From Whitmania pigra (lineage: Eukaryota > Annelida > Clitellata > Hirudinida > Haemopidae): a stretch of 64,000 bases of DNA. The stretch lies in contig JAJTWR010000395.1 in assembly GCA_021613335.1 (NCBI GenBank), positions 1 to 64,000 on the forward strand, written 5' to 3'. This document shows positions 12,640 through 24,807 of the stretch, piece by piece; positions within the stretch are counted from its first letter, which is position 1, and the number at the start of each line of letters is the position of its first letter. Position numbers and translations under genes: made by a program. The notes under the pieces were generated by a model. It made no database searches. It was not told the DNA's origin and was given only the letters and a program-made list of their open reading frames with translations.

Positions 12640-15600
12640 ATGACATTTTCCCAAGTAAGTTTTTTTAATTAGTCACTAATCAATACGCGTGTCTAATAAT
12701 ATGTTTGATTAATTTTGCTTATCATTTGCATTCTCAGTACAGACGGTTCACATTTTTTGACAAACTCGAAGTCAAAAAGAGCGAGAACGAATTTCCTCTC
12801 GAGAGACTTAAGGTCGTGGAGAAAATTGTTTATTCAATAAAAATGTTTTAAACAAAGCTATGCCGTGACAAACTTAGCAATGTGGGGTTTTTTATGTAAT
12901 TCTTAATTTTTTTGTAACTTATTCCATCCTTTCTTTGTTTGATTTTGATTGAATTTGACTAGAATTCCTAATTTATTCTGTACATAGGATGTGCAGTGGA
13001 CTTGCTACAGTTCTGGGAAGGGAAGTTTTGTCTTTGGGGACTCTGAAGGTGAAAAAATGGAATAATTAGTTATTTCCCAAGTGAAATTGGATTAGTTGTG
13101 GTTTAAAATTGATGGTCATGATGATCAATATTTCCACTTGTAGGTTTCATACATTCGTGCAATGGACAAATGGAGATCTCTGCTTTCAGGGCCTACGACA
13201 TAAGAGTTGATCACGTCCACCACATGAAGCAATACAACGTGCTCGTCACCGTCGGGGTAGGTTGTGATTGTGATATTCATTTTTGATATGGTTTCATAGG
13301 ATAAACGATAACAGTGCTGAGGATACTAACTGAACAATAACAACACCAATGATAATAATAACATTGGGATGGTGATTATTATTTTCATCCAGGAAGATGA
13401 AGTTGTCAATAACTTTCTACTCAAAGTCTGGAATCTTGATAAGGTATCAGCACCTTCATCATCATCATCATCATCATTACAGATGCCTCTTGTGATTCGA
13501 AGGTAAACCTTGATTGAAATGAATTTCAGGTTGACAGATCACAACAAAATGCACCCTTGTGCACTAGAATACACAACCTCATGCTGAACAACAAGACATC
13601 CAAGGTGATGATGATGATGTTGACAATGATGGATGTAGTTGTCAGTTCATATTTTTTACAACAGTCACTTTGCCTTAAGAGCTTTAGCTCCATCATGTAT
13701 GTTTGACGTCATCTTTGATTGCGATTTCATCGATTGATATCTTTTGAATAAGTCATTGCTACTGCCCAATTGAACTCGCGACTCGGTTGGCTCGACGGAT
13801 GGCTTGAACATATGATTGGTCCATTGCACAATGAAATCTGATTGGTCGATTGCACAATGAAATCTGATTGGTCGATGGCAGGTCACATGTCTGATGGTCC
13901 ACGAGAATATGAACTACACGGCCGTTGGCTTCGAGAATGGATGCGTCCTCCTCTTTGTCGGAGATGTCATGTCAGGAACGTAAGTAATGATTGCTAGGTT
14001 AATGATGATGGTGATGATTATGGTGACCTTGATTATGGTGGTGGTTAAGATGTTAAGATGATGATGATAAGAATAAAAAGCATGCCCTCTACTGTTGCAT
14101 CAACACCTTATTCGTCGACTTTGCCATCATTTTGCAGGCACAGTCAGAGCAGAGTCATCTTTGAGTCTCAACATCCCGTCACAAACCTGCTGTTTCGATC
14201 GTCCAATAAGCAGAACTTCCTCTTCATCACCACGGCGAACGAGGTCGTCAGCATTCAACTCCTCCCAAGGGGGGAGTGCAGGCAGGTGCGATTGGTGGAT
14301 TGGTCGATTGATGAATTTATTGGTTGTTTGATGAGTTGATTGATTGATGAGTTGATTGGGTGACAGATTGATCGATTGGTTTGATGACTCGCTCAAAAGA
14401 TTGCATTCTAGGTAGTAATTTATTGAGTAGATGAAATGATGTTTTTGTTGACTCAATGAAAATTATGATTCTGAAGATGGAATTGGTGATGATGATTATG
14501 ATGATGGTTATGCTGCTGCTAATGATGATGATGACTGAAATTGCAGATCAACCTTCATAACCAGGGGTGTCCTGAAAGGTGTGCTGCCATTGCTGACCAA
14601 TCACAGGAGGCACAGCTGATCATTGCAAGGCAGAATGTTTGTGATGATGATGATTGTTTATTTTATGCCATTGACTGTCATAAATACCATTTGTTAAACC
14701 GAAAAGAAATTGTAAAGCATTTATAAATGTCAAGGACACCGCCCATCTCTTTTGCTATCATCATCATCATCGTCGTCGGCGTCAGCATCACTGTATGGAT
14801 AACCTTCACCATTTGCAGGGGATATTCTTCTATCAGCCTGACTGCCAGGGTCAGTGCCTGGGCTTTGAGGGTGAGAAGATGCTGTTGTGTTCGTTCAGGT
14901 CGTACCTGGTGGTTGTTTCGAGGGATGTTGAAGCAGTCAGCAGGAGGTTTGTGGATGTGTGAATGGATGGGTGGCTGGATGTGTAAATAGATCAATGGAT
15001 GGATGTGTAAATAGATCAATGGATATGTAAATAGATCAATGGATGGATGTGTAAATAGATCAGTGAATGGATGTGTAAATAGATCAATGGATGGATGTGT
15101 AAATAGATCAATGGATATGTAAATAGATCAGTGAATGGATGTGTAAATAGATCAATGGATGGATGTGTAAATAGATCAATGGATGGATGTGTAAATAGAT
15201 CAGTGAATGGATGTGTAAATAGATCAATGGATGGATGAATGGATGTACGAACGAAAGGGCGCATCATCGCTTCATCATTGTCGTCGTTTCCAGCATCGAC
15301 CAACCTGAAATGAACGTGTTGACCATCTACGACGTCAGAAACAAGTTCATCGCCTACTCGTGCCCGCTTCCAAAAATATTTGCCGTTTTCACCGAGTGGG
15401 GATCCCTTTACGTCGTCTGCTGGAATTACAAGGTTGTGATTACGAGTTTTTGGCGATGATGGAAAGCATGAAAGAAAGGTAACATATGAAAGATTGATAA
15501 CAAAGAGCAGTGATTGGCAGGCATAATCAAAGGATCTTTATTGATAATTACAAAGAATAAGTTTATTATCAATTTATTTTTAACAAAATCATGTGTTGGT

Positions 15601-16496
15601 GACCTACTTCAAATCCATTTGTCAACTTTGACACAGATTTATCATCTCCAAGAGATGGGCATCCAATCAAAACTCGACCTCCTTTTCAAGAAGAACCTCT
15701 ACGATGTTGCCATCAGGTGAGTACCTCGCTTCTGGTTGGTTTACGTCTTTTTCATTTGCATAATTTTTTCGACCTCCTCCTAATTACAACACTTGCAGCA
15801 GTTATTTATCTTTATTTGTACAGCCTTTTTAACATTTTCATTATGCTTGCAGTTGTACTTAATCATCATTAATATTAATGTTATCGTTAATAGTTGTTAC
15901 AGGGTGTTAGCACTAGTTAATATTGTCAATAATAGTATTAATGTCCTTATTGTTGCTAGTGTTGCTGGACAGTTGGATCACGGAGACTTGGCCGACATAC
16001 ACAAGCTTTACGGAGATCATCTTTACAAGTGAGCCAATTATTTATTAATAGTTTTTAATTAATTTATTAGTAATTTTTGATTAATTAACTAATAATTTTG
16101 TATTAACTTCTGTTGAATGGTGGCAACAATGTTAACTGGCTTTTCAATAATGTTAACGACATTGTAATTTTTAAAATGGTAAATTAAAGGTGTAATAATG
16201 ATAGCTTATGCAAAATAATGTTGACTTTATTGATCAAACACCTTATTATAATATTATAATTTAGCAAAGGGGACTATAACGAAGCGATCGTGCAGTACAC
16301 CAAAACCATCGGCAAATTGGAACCTTCCTACGTCATTATGAAGGTGCCTCATAAATATTTATGAGATTGTGATCTATGTCTCCAACTAAGGATACTCCTC
16401 ACGAATATCAATTATTTGATGTATACTGTGCCTATAAATGCAATGTTAATTTAGTTTATTTTGGAGATTTGTATCTACATGACGGCATACTGAGTC

Positions 16497-16527
<31 letters not shown>

Positions 16528-19500
16528 GTTATTATTATTATTGTCATTGTCACCAACTTCTTCATTACCTGTTGAATTAAACATCTCCACCGACAGTTCC
16601 TGGATCCATCTCAGATCAACAACCTGATGTCCTACCTCGAGAACCTGCATCACCACGGTGTTGCCACCGACAACCATGTCACACTGCTCCTCAACTGCTA
16701 CACGAAGTTGAAGAATGAGGAAAAGCTGGATGCTTTTATCGAGGTGATGATGATGTTAACGGTCATGATGACGATGATGTTAATGCTCATGATGATGATG
16801 ATGATGATGGTGTTAGTAAATATATGTTAAATGTGGTTCTCTTGTTTGCAGGCTGGTAAACTAGGATTCGACATTGAGACAACCATCAAATTATGCAGGT
16901 CTGCAGGCTATTTTAAGCAGGCTCTCCGATTGGCCAGCACCAATGAAAGGTGCGATTTGTTGACGATTAATATCAAATTAAATGTAAGCGTGGCTAAGTC
17001 GTCTAAGATGATTAGGATAGTTTAGTAAGAGATTAACATAATTTATTCCTAGGCATGCTACATTTATTCATAGGCACGATCACGCCTTGAAGATCCTATT
17101 GGACGATGTTAAAGATCACGAGAAGGCTCTAGAATACATCTCAAACCTTGATCCAAAACTGGTTTGCAATTGGGATGATTATGATGCCAATATTTTGTTA
17201 ATAATGTTAATTAATAATGTTGGTTAGTTAAATCTTAATGTTTTTATAAATAATTTTCACTACAAATTTATTATTTTTGCTTGCAGGCAGAAATGTACAT
17301 GAAGAAGTTTGGCAAGGAGTTGATGGACGTCGAACCTGATAGGACGACCGAAATCATCATGAACCTCTGCACTGGATCCTCATTGGCTGGTGAGCTTGTT
17401 CATGTTTATGCAATTGTATTGAATTTGCTTTGGTTTTTAATTATGTAATAATTTGTATATTTATTTGTTATTTTTAATAATGCCCTCTGCTTATCATTCT
17501 GTTGTTGACGAATATTTCTATTGGGGTTCGGCGATCATCATTTTGCGGGTCATTCGTAAATAATTTAAAAATATTTTAAAATATTTATTCATATTGTTGC
17601 AATTATTTCCTTTTCAAAACTTTTGAAACTTAAACAAAACTATTTAAGCCTGATGTTGCGCATAAATAATGACAAATTAAATTTACTTTTTTCAAAATTT
17701 CTGTCACCATCAGACGCTGCATCTCATCACAAGTCAAATGCTGAAGACTTCATCCACATTTTTGTCAACAACTCTCCGAAGTTGGTTGAGTTCGTCGAGT
17801 ACATAATCGAGGTAATCAGTTAACGTTGTTGTTGTTGTTCATATTTTTATTCAAGCTGTCGGTATGATTACATTAATTATAATACTGTTCGCGATTTTGT
17901 CATGCCGTTGAAGCAAGATCGTAATCATGCAACCTGATTTTTCTGATTAACTCTAACGATTCGTTCATTGAATACCTGCAACCTATCTACCTGTCATTTT
18001 TTCAGAACCAACCGCACTCCAGCGAATACCTCCACAACAACCTTGTGGAACTCTACCTTCTCGATTATCTTCACGAAATCGATCGAAAGGTCAGTCGATC
18101 ATTTTGTCTTTTAAATGCGAATCGAATGAATTGTTGTTGGTGGTGTTTATGTTGTTGTTGTTGGTGGTGGTGTTGTTGTGGTTATTGATGTTGTTGATTC
18201 TGTTGTCACTACAGTCAGTTTACAGTTAAATTTAATTAATATTTAAATACGTTGTTTATTAATTTCAGATGAAACAGGAAAAGAAGCAACGCATTTTCGA
18301 GCTCCTCAAAAAACCTGAGGTCGTCACCATTATCATCATCACCGAACGAATATATTAATGTTAATTTAAAATGTCATCATCTTAATAATTATTGATTTCA
18401 ATTAATGATGATGGCTGATGTCATTCAGACAAATTCATTTAGAAAAATGCAAACCATGTTATTGTAATATGAAAATATATTATTGTAATATGAAAGCGTG
18501 TTATTGTAATCTATGTGGCATATATCAGAAATAAAAATTTCCCTTAGTAATTAAACTACTACCCTATTAATATTAACGAGTGTCGTGTTCATGAATATTA
18601 ATTAGGCACGTTACAGCGTCACTCACTTCCTGATGGTCTTCCACGTGAACGGCTTCAACGAGGGACTCATTTTCTTGTACGAGAAGTCGAAGATGTGAGT
18701 TTACGTGGCCTGTGCTAGTGACAATGATGTCGATGATGATGATGATGATTGTTCTCCGGGATGACGATGATAGCAATGTAGTTATTATTATTATTATTAT
18801 TATATTATTATTATTAGTGGTATTAATCTAGGTACCGTGAGATGTTGCTGCTTTACATGGATTCAGATTCGTATTCCGATGTCATCGAGACTTGCAAGAG
18901 GCATGGGTGAGTTGCTGTTCCGAAAAAAAAAATTTAATTTTAAAATGTAAGAAATTATCCTGACTGGATTATATAATACATGGTGATATAATGATACAAT
19001 ATTGGTGATATAATGATATAATATTGGATGGTTGTCTAGCTGGTATAGATGAAACATGTGATTATTTGCAGGACGACCGAAACTGATCTCTGGGTGCAGT
19101 CGCTTTCCTACTTCGCCAGGAAGGATGGTTGCAAGCAGCACATTGTCGAGTGTTTGGATTGTAATGTCTTCTTTGATGACTTGTTTCTGTTTTCTATTGT
19201 CGAACACATTTATTGAATCTGCACTTGCATTCGTACGATCCTCGAGCAAACGGACATGAAGCTTGAACATTCGACCTGATTTGTGACCTGATTAGTGACC
19301 GTGATTTGACCTGATTTGTGACCTGATTTGTGACCTTTCATTTTGCAGACATTGAGAAGCATAACCTGCTCCCTCCTCTCCTCGTCATACAAACCCTGTC
19401 ACGTGATTCCACGTGCACCCTCGAGGTTGTCAAGGTAACAGTGATCAACTTCATCTATTTCTCCTTTACTCTCTGTGTTTCGTAAATGGTGGTTGATAAA

Positions 19501-20584
19501 CATGGCCGTCTGGATTTCTCGAGCCCATGCCATGGGCCTTCTGCATGAGATTGACAACTACACAAGTACTCCACACTACCCATCCATCCTAAGCTCATTT
19601 TCTTGATCCAAAATGATAATGAATTAATTTATTCTCTCAGGACTACCTTATTAATTATCAGAATTGATTAGTAATTAATTGACCCTCCCAGGACTACCTG
19701 ATTAATTAATAATAACTTGTTAGGGTCAATTAATTAATAATAACCTTCGCAGGACTACCTGATCAGGTGCCTGAGGAAGGACAGGGAGGAGATGGAAGAG
19801 AACGACCGAGAGATGACGAGGATCCAGAATGACACGGACAGGAAGAGGGCGGAGATTCTCCAGGCTGAGACCCAGTAGGCCACACCTCCTTGGATGTTGA
19901 TAACTAAGCTGCTCATAATTATATACTTCTAGTTACTTGATTGTTTACTATTATTGTTATCAAGAATTTAAAAGTTTATTTGTAATTATATAAATATAAA
20001 AAGTCGTTTATTATATTGCTGCTGCTATTAGCGATGAATATTATAATTAGATGTTATTTTTAGACCAGTAGTGTTCCAGAACCACAAGTGCAGTCTTTGC
20101 AGCCACCTTCTGGAACTTCCAAGCATCCACTTTTACTGCAAACACTCGTTCCATCAACAGTTGGTGTCTTAGTCCATTCATGTTGTCATATTCATATTCA
20201 TTATATAATCATATTATATTCATATTATCACCATTATTATCATATTTATTATCATCATCATTGATTAGCACGATTAGGATGTAATTGTGCAATGTGATTA
20301 TTTACCAGCTGCTTTGAGAGCTACTCAGAAAATGCTAAAGAATGCCCAGTATGTCTTCCAGAGAAGAAGTAAGTGATGATGATGACGATGAAGAGTATGA
20401 TGGCGTGGCCTTATAATGTTACCCTTGGTACAGGAAACTCCTTGAGAAGTTAAAAGTTCAAGAGGAGGGCAGTGACCTGAAAGAGGTCTTCAACAGGTCA
20501 CTCAACCTGAACCCAAGGGACAGCTTTTCTGTAGTGGCCGAATACTTTGGCAAGGGTATCTTTGCCAGCAGCTCGCATCAGTAG
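12640..20584 (+). CDS. VPS11: VPS11, core subunit of CORVET/HOPS tethering complexes (29 exons)
   Basis: Exons: 12640-12654, 12738-12812, 12988-13048, 13144-13256, 13393-13443, 13530-13604, 13882-13979, 14138-14285, 14547-14636, 14819-14946, 15294-15432, 15637-15716, 15960-16028, 16265-16343, 16597-16743, 16852-16949, 17074-17161, 17287-17389, 17714-17811, 18006-18089, 18269-18319, 18606-18694, 18832-18906, 19072-19160, 19349-19434, 19753-19874, 20064-20159, 20309-20368, 20434-20584. The sum is 2658 nt, 885 aa (human about 941), and all phases agree. The N-terminal half reads as a beta-propeller (YRRFTFFDKL, GSFVFGDSEG, EWGSLYVV). The middle is an alpha-solenoid (YGDHLYNKGDYNEAIVQY, LLLNCYTKLKNEEKLDAFI). 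The C-terminus is a RING-H2 at residues 793-831 (CSLC, CKHSFHQHC, CPVC), with SFSVVAEYFGKG beyond it. VPS11 links the Rab-binding arms of HOPS/CORVET for endosome and lysosome fusion. The first coding exon is only five codons (MTFSQ), so the start is the least certain point; exon 2 has a weak donor (AAG|GTCGTG). Confidence 0.96.
14955..15245. repeat. Minisatellite in VPS11 intron 10
   Basis: Tandem units of about 24 bp (GTGTAAATAGATCAATGGAT plus GGAT), with some 20-bp units carrying TATGTAAATAGATC and some with CAGTGAATGG. About 11-12 copies lie between the VPS11 exons ending at 14946 and starting at 15294. The motif is asymmetric, so both strands carry spurious open frames. Confidence 0.93.
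16499..16545. repeat. (TTA)n microsatellite in VPS11 intron 14
   Basis: Uninterrupted and near-perfect TTA/TTG triplets just upstream of the exon that starts at 16597. Confidence 0.9.
16744..16816. repeat. ATG-rich triplet tract in VPS11 intron 15
   Basis: Imperfect (ATG)n begins immediately at the splice donor after 16743. Many VPS11 introns carry short ATG-rich runs on the + strand, for example near 13590, 14480 and 18735. Confidence 0.8.
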
Positions 20585-20789
20585 AAACTTTTGAGACTTT
20601 AATGAAACAATGATGTTGTATCTTCTTTTTAGAATGTCGTATGAATAGCGAGTGTGGTAACATTTGGAAACATTCACAAAGCATTGATTTCTTTCTTTTT
20701 TTATTGTGCAATTATGTGTTAATATTGTTTATGTCGCTATCTTATTATTGATATATATATTCCATATTCCTGTGTAGAAACTATTTTCT

Positions 20790-20795
20790 AATAAA
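20790..20795 (+). terminator. Polyadenylation signal, VPS11
   Basis: AATAAA 206 nt downstream of the VPS11 stop codon; no better placed hexamer was seen nearer. It faces the convergent glutamine synthetase 3' end. Confidence 0.6.
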
Positions 20796-21282
20796 CAAAT
20801 GACCACAGCAAGTGTGTTGTCAAGCGATGACAGTGGCTTGTCACAATTTTAAATATATAAATAACTTATGCTTTTACAAATCATAATTACTAATAGCTGT
20901 TTCAATGCACCATTGGTCGTCGTCAATTCTCACCCGATGATATTTGGTATATGGGTTGTGTTTATTCCTGTTTACAATATTGATTTTGTTAAAGCACCTA
21001 AGACTAAATGCCAAAAATATGGTCAGGGCCATAGTCAGAAATTTGTTGTCATTGAAAAGCAAAAAAACCATTTTTAATATTTTAAACCGATCCCCGAAAA
21101 ATCGTAAAGTCTCTGGACTCTTCCACTCCCCACCTCCCCTCAAGGTGACCCTGAATATGGCTTCACCCCCAATATCTACTTTCTGCTTATGAATGGAAAC
21201 TTCAAATGATTCCACAAATTAAATATTTAATTTGTCCGACAAATTCCCAAAACACAAGATACATTATATATTTTCTGATTTG

Positions 21283-21288
21283 TTTATT
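21283..21288 (-). terminator. Polyadenylation signal, glutamine synthetase copy 1
   Basis: AATAAA on the minus strand (TTTATT on +), 56 nt past the stop codon at 21344-21346. Confidence 0.65.
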
Positions 21289-21343
21289 GACAATACAAAT
21301 AATTTAATGGTCGTTATGGTTCTGTTTGGATGACAGTTTCATT

Positions 21344-23109
21344 TCATTCCTTGTCGAGGCAAGTTGTTTTGACGACCATGAGGGTAACCATGTAAGGGTC
21401 GCAGTTTGAGGCAGGTCTTCTGTCTTCCAGGTAACCGCATCCAACGGTTGCTACCTATAGAATTAATTGTAAACAATGGTTAATTACTATATACAGTTAT
21501 TCATGTATTAACAGATATATGCATTAACAATCAATGCAAAATTTGTGCAAAACAGTTCTATCTATAAATAAATATTTAATCTAGGAAATAGTACTTACGT
21601 CTCTCGGGATCCTGATGCTGGAACCTCTGTTGGCAACTCCGGCAGAGAAAACATCGATGCTGGAAGTTTCGTGGCGTCCAGTCAGTCTCCTTTTGTTATC
21701 TTCACCGTTGTGAGGATCATAGGCCTCGATATGGGCCAGATGCTTTTCCCTCAATTTGTCAATGGCTTCGTTGATGTACCTGAAGTATTAGAAGGTTAAG
21801 GTTGTTAAAATCTGATGACAACCCGGGTACATTTCTAGAGCTTGTAATTTAACTAGCTCGAAGAGGACGCAAAAATTATCACTTATTTAGTTACTCGAAT
21901 ACTCACTTCAATCCGCCAGTGTTCCTCATCTGGACGGTACTGTAGTTGCAATGAGCACCGGCACCATTCCAGTTTCCTGGCATCGGTTTGGGATCAAAGG
22001 TGACGATGACTCCAAATTCTTCGGCAATTCTGTGCAGGATGAACCTGGCCATCCACAAATGGTCGGCCACTTCGACGCCTTCGCAGGGTCCGACCTGGAA
22101 CTCCCACTGAGCGGGCATCACTTCTGCATTGGTGCCTGCAATCTTTATGCCGGCGTAGAGACAGGCAGCGTAGTGGCTTTCCAAAATATCTCTTCCATAA
22201 GCCCTGTTGGCTCCGACAGCACAGTAGTATGGTCCTATTAAATATTTTCATTACAATTGATTTCATCAATCATTCATTAGTGAACACAAAATAGAAAAGT
22301 TTAAATTTCCAAACTTACCCTGAGGTTCGGGGAAGCCTCTCTTAGGCCAACCCAGTGGGTAGTTATCAGCATCTAAAAGGGTGTATTCCTGCTCAATTCC
22401 AAACCATGGGTGGAAGTCCTTGGCTGCTGTCATGACGTTGACACATGCATCGCGGTAGTTGGTTCCTGAATTTTCAAAATTCAATGAAGTTACAGAGGAG
22501 CTGAACAGCTTTTTGAAAGAGCTCAAATACAACAATGAAATATACAAATAGATCGGGACATACATGCTTGATTTAAGCATAGAAATTAATTTTAGAAATA
22601 TTATTTTTAATATTTACCTGATGGTGTCATGTCGTACTTATACGACTCGCACAAGACCAATTTATGATTTCCTCTCCTGAACGGATCCCTGAAGAGAGCC
22701 ACTGGTTTGAGGTACATGTCGGAGTTGGATCCTTCTGCCTGGTTTGTGCTGGATCCATCGTAGTTCCAGGTAGGCAATTCTGTGAGGCAATGAAATTTTA
22801 AGAATTAAAATTAAAAGTCAGCTCAAGTTATAAGAAATAGTTGTTTTTGTTAATTTGTTAACAATTATCACCTTCTGGCTTTTGAGGAATGAAGTCCACA
22901 GTTCTACTCTTGCATCTCAATCCTTCTCCAGATCCATCAATCCATACGTACATAACCTGTTATAAAAAACATCATTTATGAGGGAGATTGGAAGAATGGT
23001 TGAAAGCCACGTTTTGGTAAAAGTCTCCTTTCATTCCTACCTGGATCTGATCATCTTCTCTGGGCAGACTCAAGTAGTATCGAGTAATCTCTTTGTTTAG
23101 GACGGCCAT
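21344..23109 (-). CDS. GLUL: Glutamine synthetase, proximal tandem copy (7 coding exons, 360 aa)
   Basis: Coding exons in transcript order: 23041-23109, 22872-22956, 22618-22779, 22319-22465, 21907-22234, 21599-21779, 21344-21454, all GT-AG. The lengths 69, 85, 162, 147, 328, 181 and 111 sum to 1083. The enzyme makes glutamine from glutamate, ammonia and ATP. Conserved blocks are present: [14 protein letters not shown] near residue 26, WNYDGSST at 56-63, [50 protein letters not shown] at about 190-207, [13 protein letters not shown] at 237-249, [26 protein letters not shown] and [12 protein letters not shown]. The length fits animal type II GS (about 370 aa). It has no mitochondrial presequence, so it is probably cytosolic. 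It lies about 1.7 kb downstream of a paralogue with identical exon lengths. Confidence 0.96.
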
Positions 23110-23397
23110 GGCTTGGTTGAAAAAATCTCAGAATTTCAGGAAAGCTTAAAATAATTACTAAGTCGTAGTTATTTCTTGGTTGGATGGTTTTTTTTGGTGC
23201 AAATAGTTCAAAGTTCAACAATTTGTAATAAAAAAAGATATGTAATATAGATTATAAAAATTTATTGCTTATTTTATTTTCAAAAAAAATTATTATAAAA
23301 TATTATTTCCATCTACAAATAACAATCGATCGAATCCTTTAATTGTAAATGGGTGCTCATTGTACTTCATTCTCGCAGCGCTAAAATTTCAACTCAC

Positions 23398-23430
23398 CTG
23401 CTTCTACTTCCTCAAAGACCATACATCCGG
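23398..23430 (-). other. Predicted 5' UTR leader exon of glutamine synthetase copy 1
   Basis: On the minus strand a canonical donor, CAG|GTGAGT, lies at 23398/23397, about 60 nt downstream of a TATAAAAA box. A leader exon would splice to an acceptor near 23128 (CTGAG), just upstream of the ATG at 23109. The exon's 5' edge is estimated from TATA spacing. Confidence 0.5.
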
Positions 23431-23452
23431 CGAAATTTCAGTCGAAGTGATC

Positions 23453-23460
23453 TTTTTATA
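23453..23460 (-). promoter_or_regulatory. TATA box, glutamine synthetase copy 1
   Basis: TATAAAAA on the minus strand, about 30 bp upstream of the inferred transcription start. A strong splice donor follows, as expected for a leader exon. This is promoter-like spacing, not direct proof. Confidence 0.6.
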
Positions 23461-24019
23461 GTTAGAAAGTACTGCACAATACAATGACTATGAAATTTGA
23501 AAAGAATGCTTTGCACAGGCGAATCGAGCAAACAATAGCAATAAACTTTAAGTAATCATTGTCTTTGCGTTTTTGGAAACAACAGGAGATTAATAAGTGT
23601 TTGGTTAAAGTTACGTCACATTTCTACCAGCGGACACGTAATTATGTCTTCATTAGGGTCAGGTGTTGAGCAGGTATTTGGTGGGTAAAACTCAACTATG
23701 AAGAACTAAAGTTGAACACAATTATGGCAATAACAATGGATAGTGGTTGTTGGCCCCAAAAAGATATTGCACCTGGGGTTTATGCCATTCTTCGGTATTG
23801 TGGTTTTCCAGAAACAAGGAAGAGATAATCGCTGTAGCCATAATAAGTGAAATTAACATACCAAATAGTATTATGACTTGTTAGCCCATGATCGCAACCA
23901 ATCACGCTTGCGTAATTACATTTGATTAAAGCTTTATCTGCCTTTATCATTAATAACAAACATAGGTCAGCTTAAAAATAATGGCGAAATATTTAATTTA
24001 ATGGTTGGAAGCGCAATTG

Positions 24020-24150
24020 AACTCTCATGGTTCTAAATGGCTAGACTTTGCCTCTCAAGATGGTAGCACGAATTCGAATCCCATTGCGGGGCACCGTCCT
24101 AATCATCTAGCTATATGCAAGGGACGTTAATAAGTTAAATTGTTTGTTAA
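24020..24150 (+). mobile_element. tRNA-derived SINE-like element, copy 1
   Basis: It contains an A-box-like AAATGGCTAGA and a B-box-like TTCGAATCCC at tRNA-like spacing, then a tail ending AAGGGACGTTAATAA. A second related copy lies near 55140-55255 and shares the B-box, CCCA-TGCGGG and GGACGTTAA blocks. The body is too diverged to be a functional tRNA. Boundaries are approximate. Confidence 0.5.
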
Positions 24151-24807
24151 TTTGCATCCTGTTCAGGCACGCTTACAAAATCGTGAATTGACTTTAATAT
24201 TTTCTATTTGATTTCAAGTTAAATATATAAGTATATTGGGGACCTGAACTGACCTAGAAATTAATGAAAGCAAATTTAAAAGAAAGAGAAGCCGCCATAT
24301 CTCCTTTCTCAATTTATTCTCCTCCAGACAATGGCGAAGTAAAAACAAATTTCCTAATTTTAAAAACACGAATATTACATTACATTCATACTACATTAGC
24401 AGATAACGCGCACATAATGCCACATCACAGAAAAAACTCGATCTTTAGTAGTTCTGGTTCAACGTATTAGTACATCATCTACAGTATGCTCTCGCAGTTG
24501 AGTACACAAAAAAAACTGTCGTGCATATTTTGATGCACAAATAACTTATAAATAAGTTGTATGAGAAACATTAAGACCCACGAAGTAATCCGTTCAGACC
24601 GAAAAAACCAAGAGGCGACGTGAACAGGTGTGTCCAAGGTGAGATAAAGGTGAGAAGATCACCACGAGGAGATCGAACAAGGTTTCAAGAATTATCAGCC
24701 AATTTTTTTTTGTAGGTTTTGTTACATTTGATCTTTATCAGGAGTAAATCAACAGTTTCGACGTGCACCGTTCAGTTCCGTAGATAGTTTTACGAGTAAT
24801 CAGTTAA

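Noticed and set aside
20874..21215. 113-residue minus-strand ORF between VPS11 and glutamine synthetase
   Set aside because: Lies in the convergent 3' regions, AT-rich, no domain recognised, no promoter context.
24050..24110. Possible tRNA gene from the B-box-like TTCGAATCCC
   Set aside because: No foldable acceptor stem or anticodon arm; better explained as a tRNA-derived SINE.
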